Source: JBMOPD01 sp049323615
GTDB taxonomy: Bacteria > Bacillota > Desulfotomaculia > Desulfotomaculales > Desulfocucumaceae
Assembly: GCA_049323615.1 (NCBI GenBank)
Contig: JBMOPD010000031.1
Span: 1 to 64,000, forward strand
DNA: 64,000 nucleotides
Reading direction: 5' to 3'
This document shows, one piece after another, positions 54,576 through 64,000 of this stretch (its first letter is position 1; every line of letters starts with the position of its first letter). The notes under the pieces were generated by a model that made no database searches, was not told the DNA's origin, and saw only the letters and a program-made list of their open reading frames with translations. The position numbers and the translations under genes were made by a program.

Positions 54576-56261
54576 ATGAGCGGGATAGTGGAGAAAACTC
54601 GCCGGTCTCTGGCCGGGATGCTGAAAAAGGCGGCCGGAACGGCCGGCCAAAAGGGTACTCTGCCGGAGGTGGAGATGCCGGACTTTGTGGTGGAGGTGCC
54701 CAGGGAAAGGGACCACGGCGACTTTGCCACCAACATCGCCATGCTGCTGGCCAGGCCCGCCCGCAGCGCCCCCCGCAGGATAGCCGAGATACTGGCGGGG
54801 GAGCTTGACCTGAAGAATTCGCCGGTGGAGAGGGTGGAGGTGGCCGGCCCCGGTTTTATTAACTTTTACCTGAAGCCTGACTGGGCATACGCCGAGCTGC
54901 CGCAGATCCTGAGGCTGGATGAAAATTACGGCCGGGTTGATATAGGCGGCGGGAAAAAGGTGCAGGTGGAATTTGTAAGCGCAAACCCCACCGGCCTTTT
55001 ACACATGGGCAACGCCAGGGGCGCCGCGCTGGGGGACAGCCTGGCCTCCCTGCTGGATTTCGCCGGGTTTGATGTAACCAGGGAATTTTATATAAATGAC
55101 GCCGGCAACCAGATTGAACACTTCGGGCGGTCCCTGGAGGCCCGCTACCTGCAGCTTCTGGGCAGGCAGGCCGAGGTCCCGGAGGAGGGGTACCACGGCG
55201 AGGACATAATTGAAACCATGAAGGGATTTGTCCAGAAATACGGGGACAGGTACCTGGACGCCTCCCCGGAGGAAAGGCGCCGGGACATGGTCAGGTACGC
55301 CCTGGCGGAAAAGATCGGGGCCATCAGGACCACCCTGGAGGAGTTCGGGGTGGTGTACGACGTGTGGTTTTCCGAGCAGTCCCTGCATGACTCCGGGGCG
55401 GTCCGGGAGGCCATAGAACGCCTCCGCCGGCGGGGACATCTCTACGAACAGGAAGACGCCCTCTGGTTCAGGGCTTCGGACTTCGGGGTGGAGAAGGACG
55501 AGGTGGTGGTGCGCAGCAACGGCGTGCCGACGTATTTCGCGGCCGACATAGCCTACCACATGAACAAGTTTGAGCGGGGGTTCGACCGGGTGATCAACAT
55601 CTGGGGGGCGGACCACCACGGCCATGTGCCCAGGATGAAGGGGGCCGTCGCCGCTCTGGGGTACGACCCCGGCGCCCTGCAGATTATCATCATGCAGCTG
55701 GTAAGGCTGTACAAAAACGGTGAAATAGTGCGCATGAGCAAGCGCACGGGGCAGTTTGTCACCCTGGAGGAACTGATGGAGGAGATCGGCAGGGATGCGG
55801 CCAGGTACTTTTTTGTTATGCGCAGCCCGGACAGCCACCTGGAATTTGACCTTGATCTGGCCGGGGCCAGGACCAATGAGAACCCGGTCTATTACATACA
55901 GTACGCCCACGCCCGCATATGCAGCATTTTGAGGCAGCTTGAGGAGACGCACAGGGAATTCCCGGACCCGGACCGGGCGGACCTGTCCCTGCTGGGAGAG
56001 GAGCCGGAAAGTTTATTAATCCGCAAACTGGCGGACTTTCCGGAAGAGGTGGCGGCCTCGGCCAAAGACATGGCCCCCCACCGGATGGCCCGCTACCTGC
56101 ACGAGGTTGCCGGCCTGCTGCACAGTTTTTACAACGCCCACCGGGTTATTTCCGGCCACCCCGGGCTCACCGACGCCCGGCTGGTGCTGGTGAACGCCAC
56201 CCGCATAGTGCTCAGGAACGGGCTTAAATTGCTGGGCCTGTCCGCCCCGGAGAGAATGTAA
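54576..56261 (+). CDS. argS: Arginyl-tRNA synthetase
   Basis: 561 residues. Class I synthetase with the HIGH-type motif in SANPTGLLHMGNARGAA, the KMSK-type MSKRTGQFVTLEEL, an N-terminal Arg_tRNA_synt_N domain (VVEVPRERDHGDFATNIAM) and a C-terminal DALR anticodon-binding domain. ATG 54576 is 14 bases from AAGGAGG; the in-frame TTG at 54564 is only two bases from it, so the exact start is open. REP repeats begin two bases after the stop. Confidence 0.93.
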   Translation: MSGIVEKTRRSLAGMLKKAAGTAGQKGTLPEVEMPDFVVEVPRERDHGDFATNIAMLLARPARSAPRRIAEILAGELDLKNSPVERVEVAGPGFINFYLKPDWAYAELPQILRLDENYGRVDIGGGKKVQVEFVSANPTGLLHMGNARGAALGDSLASLLDFAGFDVTREFYINDAGNQIEHFGRSLEARYLQLLGRQAEVPEEGYHGEDIIETMKGFVQKYGDRYLDASPEERRRDMVRYALAEKIGAIRTTLEEFGVVYDVWFSEQSLHDSGAVREAIERLRRRGHLYEQEDALWFRASDFGVEKDEVVVRSNGVPTYFAADIAYHMNKFERGFDRVINIWGADHHGHVPRMKGAVAALGYDPGALQIIIMQLVRLYKNGEIVRMSKRTGQFVTLEELMEEIGRDAARYFFVMRSPDSHLEFDLDLAGARTNENPVYYIQYAHARICSILRQLEETHREFPDPDRADLSLLGEEPESLLIRKLADFPEEVAASAKDMAPHRMARYLHEVAGLLHSFYNAHRVISGHPGLTDARLVLVNATRIVLRNGLKLLGLSAPERM

Positions 56262-56263
56262 AA

Positions 56264-56325
56264 TTCACATCGGGGACGGTTCTCAATGTGAATGACTCGC
56301 ATCGGGGACGGTTCTCAATGTGAAT
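56264..56325. repeat. REP-like palindromic repeats, two copies
   Basis: Two direct copies of the same element as at 46727, with AATGTG instead of AGTGTG. In the first, TTCACAT (56264-56270) pairs with ATGTGAA (56286-56292). They lie directly after the argS stop and could serve as its terminator. Confidence 0.85.
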
Positions 56326-56361
56326 TTATCTACCACTGAGTATTGAAAGGAATGTATTATT

Positions 56362-56529
56362 TTGAAAGAAATTGCACTTTCCCTTGGTACCGGGCTGCTG
56401 GTGGGGGTGGTGTTTGCCCTGTTGAGGCTGCCGGTGCCGGCGCCTCCCACCGTGGCCGGGCTGGCCGGCATTGTGGGCCTTTTTCTGGGCTATGCGGCGG
56501 CGGTAAAAATGGGCTGGGGAGGAAAGTAG
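56362..56529 (+). CDS. XapX-domain small membrane protein
   Basis: 55 residues from TTG 56362 (AAAGGA ten bases upstream) to TAG 56527. The sequence LSLGTGLLVGVVFALLRLP, VPAPPTVAGLAGIVGLFLG, YAAAVKMGWGG fits the XapX/DUF1427 family: two hydrophobic helices around a PxPP turn. Function unknown. Confidence 0.75.
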   Translation: MKEIALSLGTGLLVGVVFALLRLPVPAPPTVAGLAGIVGLFLGYAAAVKMGWGGK

Positions 56530-56552
56530 CTCTTAAGAGGGACTAAGAGGTC

Positions 56553-56580
56553 AGGAGACAGGAGACAGAAGACAGAATAA
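56553..56580. repeat. Heptanucleotide tandem tract (4 units)
   Basis: AGGAGAC, AGGAGAC, AGAAGAC, AGAATAA; the reverse complement of the unit type at 37951. Confidence 0.75.
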
Positions 56581-56599
56581 AAATAACCAATTCCTAGCC

Positions 56600-56880
56600 G
56601 GAGTGTACGGAGGGGGGAGGACCTTTCAGGCCGGAGCGTAAATACCGGAGGTTGTTATCCGGCTCTTGGCGACGGAGCGTATGGAATGCCGGGCCGGCTG
56701 CAGGACGCAGCCGGAAGCCCGAACCGAAGCAGGACGCTGAGTTGAGGGCGGTCGGCATGACCGTAAGCGACGAGCATAGAGCCGGTTCAACCGCAGGATC
56801 GAAAGCCCGGGCTGAAAACCGCACCCCCGGCCACAGATTTTCATTGTCCGTGGTGCCGCATTTTTACGGCATGGGGGTTT
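56600..56880 (+). ncRNA. Candidate structured RNA or complex repeat element
   Basis: About 280 bp without a plausible gene but dense in stems: CCGGA-N8-TCCGG (near 56647), CGGCTGC-N5-GCAGCCG (near 56696), CGGTC-N5-GACCG (near 56749), AGCCCGGGCT, and a multibranch end where ACCCCC pairs with GGGGGT enclosing CCAC/GTGG and TGCCG/CGGCA stems (56820-56880). GGAGCGTA recurs at about 56633 and 56674. Strand and function are not known; it may be a noncoding RNA or a mobile repeat. Confidence 0.4.
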
Positions 56881-56922
56881 GGATTCTGGATTCCAGTAGC
56901 CGGCAGCCGACTGCTGATGGCT
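56881..56922. repeat. Composite heptanucleotide tract (6 units)
   Basis: GGATTCT, GGATTCC, AGTAGCC, GGCAGCC, GACTGCT, GATGGCT run in register. The first two match the reverse complement of the 44431 tract, the last ones the 874 tract, so two unit types are joined. Confidence 0.7.
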
Positions 56923-56996
56923 ATTAATTGTTGACATTGTCCTTTCCCGGCGGATAGAATATGAGAGGTAGTTTAATAACCATTTCCAGATAATAG

Positions 56997-58622
<1,626 letters not shown>

Positions 58623-58721
58623 TATACTGACCGATTGACCTGACAGCTCCGGCCGTTGGGTTTTTTTGTTGCATTGTAAGGGCCGGGACAACAAAGACTA
58701 AGTCTTTGAGGGGGGAAAAAC

Positions 58722-59669
58722 TTGACCAGGAAAAAAATAATCGGGGGAATAGTGCTGGGCGCGGCTGTTTTGTCGCTGCTGGCGGCGCTTTTGGTAAGGG
58801 CCGGCCACCCGGACAACAAAAGAGGCGCCGCTTATACGGGGATTGGGCCGGCGGTGGGCATCATCGAAATAGAGGGCATGATCGTGGGGGACAGGTCCGC
58901 CGCCGGCCTGTTCGGAGAAGGCGCATCCGGGTCCCGGACGGTTATGGCCCAGCTGCGCCAGGCGGCCAGGAATCCGGACATCAAGGCCGTGGTTCTGCGG
59001 ATGAACAGCCCGGGCGGAACCACCGCGGCCTCCCAGGAAATTGCCGACGAAGTGAAGAAACTGAAAAAATCGGGCGTCAAGGTGGTTACCTCCATGGGGG
59101 ACGTGGCGGCGTCGGGCGCCTACTGGATTGCCGCCTCTTCGGATAAGATAGTGGCCAATCCGGGGACCATTACCGGCAGCATCGGGGTGTTGATCCAGAC
59201 CACCAACTACCGGGGGCTGTTTGACAAGCTGGGTATCGGTTCCACCACTTTCAAAAGCGGCGCCTATAAGGACATGGGTTCTCCGGTAAGGCCGATGACT
59301 GAGGAAGAGAGACGGATATTCCAGTCGATGGTGGATGATACATACCTTCAGTTTATCGACACGGTGGCCGGGGGCCGCAATCTCAGCCCCGACGTGGTAC
59401 GCCGGCTGAACGGACGCGTATTGACCGGGCGGCAGGCCATGGAGGTGGGGCTGGTGGACCAGTTGGGCAATTTTTATGATTCCATCAGCCTGGCGGGGGA
59501 AATATCCGGGCTGGGCAAAAACCCCAGAACGTTGAACCTTACCCCGAAAAGGCCGTGGTGGCAGTTTTTCGATGACATGGCCAGTTCCTTAAGCCAGGGC
59601 AAATCTCCCCTTACCGGGGTCCGGGGGTATCCCGGCGTGCTGCTGCTGTGCCCGCCCATTGAGATGTGA
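58722..59669 (+). CDS. sppA: Signal peptide peptidase SppA
   Basis: 315 residues, membrane-anchored by about residues 5-27. Serine protease of the S49 family: MNSPGGTTAASQEIADEV, the catalytic Ser in GDVAASGAYWIAA, and the general-base Lys in FKSGAYKDMGS. It degrades leftover signal peptides in the membrane. TTG 58722 follows GAGGGGGG. The final codons and the TGA stop lie in a heptamer tract. Confidence 0.9.
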   Translation: MTRKKIIGGIVLGAAVLSLLAALLVRAGHPDNKRGAAYTGIGPAVGIIEIEGMIVGDRSAAGLFGEGASGSRTVMAQLRQAARNPDIKAVVLRMNSPGGTTAASQEIADEVKKLKKSGVKVVTSMGDVAASGAYWIAASSDKIVANPGTITGSIGVLIQTTNYRGLFDKLGIGSTTFKSGAYKDMGSPVRPMTEEERRIFQSMVDDTYLQFIDTVAGGRNLSPDVVRRLNGRVLTGRQAMEVGLVDQLGNFYDSISLAGEISGLGKNPRTLNLTPKRPWWQFFDDMASSLSQGKSPLTGVRGYPGVLLLCPPIEM

Positions 59670-59695
59670 GATGTGTGAAGTGGGAGGTGAGAGAG
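59661..59695. repeat. Heptanucleotide tract at the sppA/Yip1 junction (5 units)
   Basis: GAGATGT, GAGATGT, GTGAAGT, GGGAGGT, GAGAGAG. It encodes the last residues and stop of SppA and supplies the GGGAGGTGAGAG ribosome site of the next gene. Confidence 0.7.
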
Positions 59696-60415
59696 ATGGA
59701 TGACAAGGATTATCGGGAATCATTATTTAAAGAGGCCGAAAGTGATTTGCAGCCCATGCCGGGATTTCTGGAATTGATTTACGGCGTCCTTTTCGACCCG
59801 GTTAAAACCTTTCAGCGGATAGCGGAATCTCCGCCGCTGAAGAATGTGGTCCTGATATTCTCCCTGGTCAAGCTGCTGTCGGTACTGGTGGGGGGATATC
59901 TGACAGCAAAATTTGTGTTTGCCGACTTTGCCGGCGGTACCCCCGCCGGGTTAGAGAAACTGGTCAGGGCCATGGTGCCGGTGGCGGCTGTTTTCGGTCT
60001 GGTCTACGAGTACATAAAATGGTTTGTTTACAGCGGCCTTTTATACTTCCTGGCCGAGCTGTCCGGCGGCAGGGGGAGGGCCGTGGGGGTTTTTGCGGCC
60101 ACCGGCCTGGCGTCGCTTCCTGCCCTGCTTGCCCTGCCCGTTCAGATACTGGCGGCCATCCTGGGCGGTGTTGGCGGGGTGGCCTGGTTTATTAACATTC
60201 TTCTTTCCTTTGCCGTTCTGATCTGGGGTGTGGTCCTGGTGATCACCGGGGTGAGGGAAACCCAGCGCCTTTCCACCGGCAGGGCCGTGATGGTGGCTTT
60301 CACCCCGGTGATCACCCTGGTGATTCTTTCGGTGGTTATGCTGGTATTACTTTTGGCCCTGGCAGCGGGACCTCTCGACTTATTCTTAAATCAGATGGAA
60401 GATATAAATTTTTAA
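59696..60415 (+). CDS. Yip1-domain membrane protein
   Basis: 239 residues. A cytoplasmic N-terminus (LELIYGVLFDPVKTFQRIAE) is followed by about five or six hydrophobic segments, as in the bacterial Yip1 family. Function unknown. ATG 59696 follows the GGGAGGTGAGAG of the tandem tract. It may be cotranscribed with sppA. Confidence 0.8.
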   Translation: MDDKDYRESLFKEAESDLQPMPGFLELIYGVLFDPVKTFQRIAESPPLKNVVLIFSLVKLLSVLVGGYLTAKFVFADFAGGTPAGLEKLVRAMVPVAAVFGLVYEYIKWFVYSGLLYFLAELSGGRGRAVGVFAATGLASLPALLALPVQILAAILGGVGGVAWFINILLSFAVLIWGVVLVITGVRETQRLSTGRAVMVAFTPVITLVILSVVMLVLLLALAAGPLDLFLNQMEDINF

Positions 60416-60469
60416 AGGAATTTTTATCCAGCCGGCGAATTTAATCCATTGGAAGGAGGCATAAAATCA

Positions 60470-60877
60470 ATGGCTGAAAAAGATTTTAGTCTTCTGATTG
60501 TTGACGACCAGCAGGGTGTGCGCCGGCTCCTTTACGAGGCGTTCAGCGATGAGGGCTACCGGGTCAGGATAGCGGCGGGAGGGCAGGAGGCCCTGAAAAT
60601 GATCTGCCAGGAAATGCCGGACATTGTCCTTTTAGATATCAAAATGCCTGGTATGAACGGCCTGGAAACTCTCGCGGAATTGAGAAAAACCGACCCCGAG
60701 GTGCCCGTTTTGATGATGACTGCTTACGGAGACCTGGAAATGGTGAGCCAGGCAAAAAAACTGGGAGTCAGGCATTACATAACCAAGCCTTTTGATTTGA
60801 ACGAGGTAAGGCTTCTGGTGAAGGCCTTGCTTGTAGACTCCTCCCGGAAAACAGATGAATTTCAAGAAATAGGGTAA
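60470..60877 (+). CDS. spo0F: Sporulation phosphorelay regulator Spo0F
   Basis: 135 residues, a lone receiver domain: acidic pair in LIVDDQQG, phospho-acceptor Asp56 in VLLDIKMPGMNG, Thr in MMTAYGD and Lys in ITKPFDL. Spo0F carries phosphate from sensor kinases to Spo0B in entry to sporulation. ATG 60470 follows GGAAGGAGG. The neighbourhood pyrG, spo0F, fba, transaldolase, rho is like that of bacilli and supports the assignment. Confidence 0.88.
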   Translation: MAEKDFSLLIVDDQQGVRRLLYEAFSDEGYRVRIAAGGQEALKMICQEMPDIVLLDIKMPGMNGLETLAELRKTDPEVPVLMMTAYGDLEMVSQAKKLGVRHYITKPFDLNEVRLLVKALLVDSSRKTDEFQEIG

Positions 60878-60974
60878 TTACTATAGAGGAATTTATTTAT
60901 CGACAGCGAAATTTACCTGTAAAAATATCAGGCTTTCCAAAGGCTCTGCACAAACCCGAAGGGAGGTATAACCC

Positions 60975-61664
60975 GTGCCTGTGGAAACTGAAAAAATCCT
61001 GGCCATGCGCTGTCCGGAATGCGGCAGACTGGAGTACCACAGGCTGCAGCGGTTTGCCGTTGCCTGCGGCAAAAGCCTGGATATCAAGTGCTCGTGCGGT
61101 TCGCCCAAACTGGCCATCAGCACCAGGAACCGCTCCGACTACCGGATAAGAATATCCTGTGTTTATTGTGACGGGTACCACAGCCGGCTTATCTCCGGAA
61201 AACAAATCTGGTCTTCACCGGAGGTCATAGATCTCCTTTGTTATGACACCGGACTTGAGCTGGGTCATATCGGCCGCAAGAAAGAGGTTGAAAAAATAGT
61301 TTCCGGCCGGGAAAAAGAACTGGAGGTACTGGTAAACGAATTTGGCCGGGACAACTACTTTCACAACAGCAAGATCATGTATGAGGTGCTCCAGTGCCTG
61401 CACCAGATAGCCGAGAAAGGAACGCTGTACTGCCAGTGCGGCAATCACCAGATCGGGGTGGATATTTTCCCGGACCGGCTGGAGCTTCACTGCAGCAAAT
61501 GCGACAGTGTCAATATAATTTACGCCGAAACAGAAGATGATTTACAGGTGATTCAGCAGGTGGAGGAAATCGAGCTGGTGAAAAACGGCTTCGAGTACCT
61601 GGACAGCCTGGTCAGGGCCGGAAAAACCAAAAAGAGTCCCGGCCGGAAGAATAAACAGACATAA
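60975..61664 (+). CDS. Uncharacterised zinc-ribbon protein
   Basis: 229 residues, not recognised by function. It has four CxC or CxxC groups: RCPECGRLEYH, IKCSCGSPK, YCQCGNHQIGV and LHCSKCDSVN, suggesting two zinc sites, with a charged middle (KKEVEKIVSGREKELEVL) that may be a coiled coil. GTG 60975 lies seven bases after GGGAGGT. It sits between spo0F and fba, 42 bp before fba, and may belong to the same operon. Confidence 0.7.
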   Translation: MPVETEKILAMRCPECGRLEYHRLQRFAVACGKSLDIKCSCGSPKLAISTRNRSDYRIRISCVYCDGYHSRLISGKQIWSSPEVIDLLCYDTGLELGHIGRKKEVEKIVSGREKELEVLVNEFGRDNYFHNSKIMYEVLQCLHQIAEKGTLYCQCGNHQIGVDIFPDRLELHCSKCDSVNIIYAETEDDLQVIQQVEEIELVKNGFEYLDSLVRAGKTKKSPGRKNKQT

Positions 61665-61705
61665 ATATGGTCAAAGAGAGAAACAATTTTGAGGGGGGAA
61701 AAAAT

Positions 61706-62560
61706 ATGTCATTTGTTCCGGTGGCAGATCTGCTTAAGGAGGCCGAGGCCGGGGGATACGCGGTCGGGGCCTTTAACTGCAACAACATGGAGATAGTTCA
61801 GGCTATTGTCAGGGCGGCCGAGGCTGAAAAGGCGCCGGTGATCATGCAGGCCAGCCAGGGCGCCATAAAATATGCCGGCATCGGATATATTGTGTCCATG
61901 GCCAGGGAGGCCGCTGCTTCGGTGAAGGTTCCGGTGGCGCTGCACCTGGATCACGGGACCGGGTATGACCAGATACTGTGGTGCATCAGGGCCGGCTTCA
62001 GCTCGGTGATGATAGACGGGTCGAAACTCCCCCTGGAGGAGAATATCGCCATTACCCGCCGGGTGATAGAAACCGCCTATCCCCTGGGCATATCGGTGGA
62101 GGCCGAACTGGGGAAAATAGGCGGCACTGAGGACGACATCACGGTGTCGGAGCGGGAAGCGATGTTTACCGATCCGGAAGAGGCCGGGTACTTTGTGGAA
62201 AAAACCGGGGTCGGCTCCCTGGCGGTGGCCATCGGAACGGCTCACGGCAGGTACAAGGGGGAGCCCAGGCTGGACTTTGAAAGGCTTAAAAAGATACGCT
62301 CCCTGGTCAAAATACCCATTGTGCTGCACGGTTCTTCCGGCGTCCCCGATGACGCCGTCGCCGAAGCCATCAGGCTGGGAGTGCGCAAGGTCAATATAGA
62401 CACCAATATCAGGGAGGCCTTTGTTGACGCGGCCAGGAAGGTAATGGAGGAAAAGCCCGGTGAAATAGACCCCCGTAAGATACTGGGCCCCGCCAGGGAC
62501 GCGGCCACTGAAATAATCAGGGAAAAAATAAGGCTTTTCGGCAGCTCGGGAAAAGCGTGA
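61706..62560 (+). CDS. fba: Class II fructose-1,6-bisphosphate aldolase
   Basis: 284 residues. Zinc-dependent aldolase: LHLDHGTGYD (catalytic Asp and zinc His), SVEAELGKIGGTEDD, IGTAHGRYKG and VLHGSSGVPDD (zinc His ligands) and the late NIDTNIREAF. It cleaves or forms fructose-1,6-bisphosphate in glycolysis and gluconeogenesis. ATG 61706 follows GAGGGGGG. The transaldolase gene follows after 53 bp. Confidence 0.92.
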   Translation: MSFVPVADLLKEAEAGGYAVGAFNCNNMEIVQAIVRAAEAEKAPVIMQASQGAIKYAGIGYIVSMAREAAASVKVPVALHLDHGTGYDQILWCIRAGFSSVMIDGSKLPLEENIAITRRVIETAYPLGISVEAELGKIGGTEDDITVSEREAMFTDPEEAGYFVEKTGVGSLAVAIGTAHGRYKGEPRLDFERLKKIRSLVKIPIVLHGSSGVPDDAVAEAIRLGVRKVNIDTNIREAFVDAARKVMEEKPGEIDPRKILGPARDAATEIIREKIRLFGSSGKA

Positions 62561-62613
62561 CATAGCTAAAGGGATAGCCTTGGAGGTCAGGATTCTGACG
62601 GGAGGGGATTACC

Positions 62614-63267
62614 ATTAAGATATTCATCGACTCCGCCAATATAGACGAAATACGCGCCGCCTACGAACTGGGGGTGATCAGCGGGGTAACCACCAATCCT
62701 TCCCTGATCGCCAGGGAGGGCAGGGACTTTGCCCGGGTGGTCAGGGAAATCACGGCCATTGTGGACGGCCCCATCAGCGCCGAGGCAGTGAGCACCGAGG
62801 CTTCCGCCATGGTAACCGAGGCCCGGCAGCTGGCGGCCGTTCACCCCAATATAGTGGTCAAGATCCCCATGAACGCCGAGGGGTTAAAGGCCGTCAAAGT
62901 ACTGTCCGGCGAGGGGATTAAAACCAACGTCACCCTGGTTTTTTCGGCCAACCAGGCCCTGCTGGCCGCCCTGGCCGGCGCCGCCTACGTCAGCCCCTTT
63001 GTGGGCAGGCTGGATGATGTCGGTTACAACGGTATGGAACTGATCGAGCAGATAATGGCCATTTTCTCCAATTACGGTATAGAAACAGAGGTGATTGCCG
63101 CCAGTATCCGCCACCCGGTCCACGTTACCGAGGCCGCCCTGGCCGGCTCGGATATAGCCACGGTTCCCTACAAGGTAATCATGCAGATGCTGGATCACCC
63201 GCTGACAGATATCGGCATCAAGAAATTCCTGGCCGACTGGGAGAAGGTGCCCAAAAAACAACCTTAA
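62614..63267 (+). CDS. tal: Transaldolase (FSA/TalC type), apparent ATT start
   Basis: 217 residues if translation begins at ATT 62614, six bases after GGAGGGG. The first residues then read [20 protein letters not shown], which matches the conserved start of the small transaldolase family, with Asp6 in place. No ATG, GTG or TTG lies between the upstream in-frame stop (62596) and GTG 62674, which would delete that strand. The Schiff-base Lys83 is in VVKIPMN; later motifs NVTLVFS and SPFVGRLDD are present. It works in the non-oxidative pentose phosphate pathway. Confidence 0.88.
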   Translation: MKIFIDSANIDEIRAAYELGVISGVTTNPSLIAREGRDFARVVREITAIVDGPISAEAVSTEASAMVTEARQLAAVHPNIVVKIPMNAEGLKAVKVLSGEGIKTNVTLVFSANQALLAALAGAAYVSPFVGRLDDVGYNGMELIEQIMAIFSNYGIETEVIAASIRHPVHVTEAALAGSDIATVPYKVIMQMLDHPLTDIGIKKFLADWEKVPKKQP

Positions 63268-63353
63268 AGCCTTTATTTATTATATAGGGACTGGAAAAGA
63301 GGCAATAATATTTAAATAAAAAACATGCTTTGCCGTGTAAGAAAGGATTTTCC

Positions 63354-63851
63354 GTGCTTATAAGACTGGCAAAAAGATATGTCCGGCAGCTTAAAGAAAC
63401 TTACAACAGGGTTATGGACCTCCCGGACTCCCCGAGAAAAATTGCCCTGGGTGTGGCCCTGGGCACCGCTCTGGACTTTCTTCCCATACCATTCATAAGT
63501 ATTCCCGTTTCCTTTTTACTGGCCAAGCTGGCCAGGGTCAACGCCGCTGCCGCGGTGCTGACGGTTATATTTTTTAAGTGGGCCGTTCCCTTCTTTTTCG
63601 CCTTTAACTATTTTGTCGGCAAGGCCATGCTGGGGGGAGACACCCCGCAGGCAGCAGGCCAGCCGGTGTCCCTGCTTGATTTCAGCGCCTGGGTGGAGTG
63701 GCTGGGACAGCTGGGCTACCCCTTCATGCTGGGTGCCGCCGTAAACTCACTAACTGCCGCCGTTGTAGCCTATTTCACCGTCAAGGCCCTCCTGGACTGT
63801 CGCCGGAAAAAACGCAGGCCTTTGTCCGTGAAGCTTTCCCGCCCCAATTGA
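63354..63851 (+). CDS. DUF2062 membrane protein
   Basis: 165 residues. After a basic amphipathic start (RLAKRYVRQLKE), the DUF2062 signature DSPRKIALGVALGTALDFLP leads into about three hydrophobic segments. The function of the family is not established. GTG 63354 lies six bases after AAAGGA. It sits between the transaldolase and rho. Confidence 0.78.
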   Translation: MLIRLAKRYVRQLKETYNRVMDLPDSPRKIALGVALGTALDFLPIPFISIPVSFLLAKLARVNAAAAVLTVIFFKWAVPFFFAFNYFVGKAMLGGDTPQAAGQPVSLLDFSAWVEWLGQLGYPFMLGAAVNSLTAAVVAYFTVKALLDCRRKKRRPLSVKLSRPN

Positions 63852-63925
63852 AATCCGCTGAATAATAAAACAAATCCGGTTCCCGCAAGCCTTTGGCGGG
63901 CCGGAAAGATAATGGGGGGTTTCCC

Positions 63926-64000
63926 TTGCCTTACACCGAAAATGATTTAGAAAACAAAACCATGCAGGAACTTTACAGAATTGCCAGGGATCTGGACCTG
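63926..64000 (+). CDS. rho: Transcription termination factor Rho, 5' end only
   Basis: Only 25 codons lie in the window. TTG 63926 follows GGGGGG by six bases; the frame reads LPYTENDLENKTMQELYRIA then RDLDL, which resembles the Rho N-terminal helix bundle (KTMxELYxIA). Position after fba and transaldolase is the usual one for rho in Firmicutes. The gene runs off the end. Confidence 0.7.
   Translation, partial: MPYTENDLENKTMQELYRIARDLDL

Noticed and set aside
56652..56927. 91-codon open frame in the structured block before pyrG
   Set aside because: It runs through the stems and the heptamer tract, lacks a ribosome site and shows no protein-like pattern.

Overview
The window looks like a chromosomal segment of a Gram-positive, spore-forming sulfate reducer of the Desulfotomaculum/Pelotomaculum type. 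Reasons: a full dissimilatory sulfite reductase set (dsrAB, dsrD, dsrMK without dsrJOP, dsrC, a dsrN-like amidase), the spore genes sleB-ypeB and spo0F, a T-box and a lysine riboswitch, strong AGGAGG-type ribosome sites with frequent GTG/TTG starts, and a corrinoid methanol methyltransferase operon. The species call is inference; no rRNA or tRNA gene is present.

Layout. 1-3840: TPR protein, membrane-anchored MA-type peptidase, murA, rlmH. 3840-8730: an accessory island with a two-gene restriction-modification candidate (zinc-ribbon-rich DUF1156-type methyltransferase plus PD-(D/E)XK protein), an AbrB/PIN toxin-antitoxin pair, a relic of a second antitoxin and a partial copy of the methyltransferase 5' end. 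8735-17216: a catabolic regulon with an amino-acid ABC transporter, a PucR regulator, a class III aminotransferase, a two-subunit CoA-transferase and an M20 hydrolase; a shared dyad lies upstream of both the transporter and the enzyme genes. 17217-20366: a decayed old-yellow-enzyme gene, a second VapBC pair, glnS. 20814-26761: mtaA-mtaB-mtaC, a G3E GTPase and a RamA-like corrinoid activase. 26935-29286: padR, a broken MoxR ATPase, and an orphan FlhG/MinD ATPase with an extra N-terminal domain. 29456-32677: lysine riboswitch, lysA, a B12-binding radical SAM protein. 33067-44464: the dsr region, with two similar small ferredoxins, one before dsrA and one before dsrM, and a TPR/YkgJ/HEAT/FmdB block inside. 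44604-46710: sleB-ypeB. 46905-54246: T-box, alaR, alaT, sodium symporter, paaK, iorA, iorB. 54576-64000: argS, a small XapX protein, a candidate structured RNA, pyrG, sppA, a Yip1-like protein, spo0F, a zinc-ribbon protein, fba, a transaldolase that seems to start at ATT, a DUF2062 protein and the beginning of rho.

How the parts fit. Methanol or a related methylated compound is demethylated by MtaBC, with MtaC kept active by the RamA-like protein. Amino acids enter by the PucR regulon and by the alaT/paaK/iorAB cluster, which would yield reduced ferredoxin and acyl-CoA. Electrons end in sulfite reduction by DsrAB, with DsrC and the membrane DsrMK complex.

Two repeat families run through the intergenic DNA: REP-like palindromes (46727-46823, 56264-56325) and at least nine short tracts with a strict 7-bp period, several of which contain stop codons of genes or the ribosome site of the next gene.
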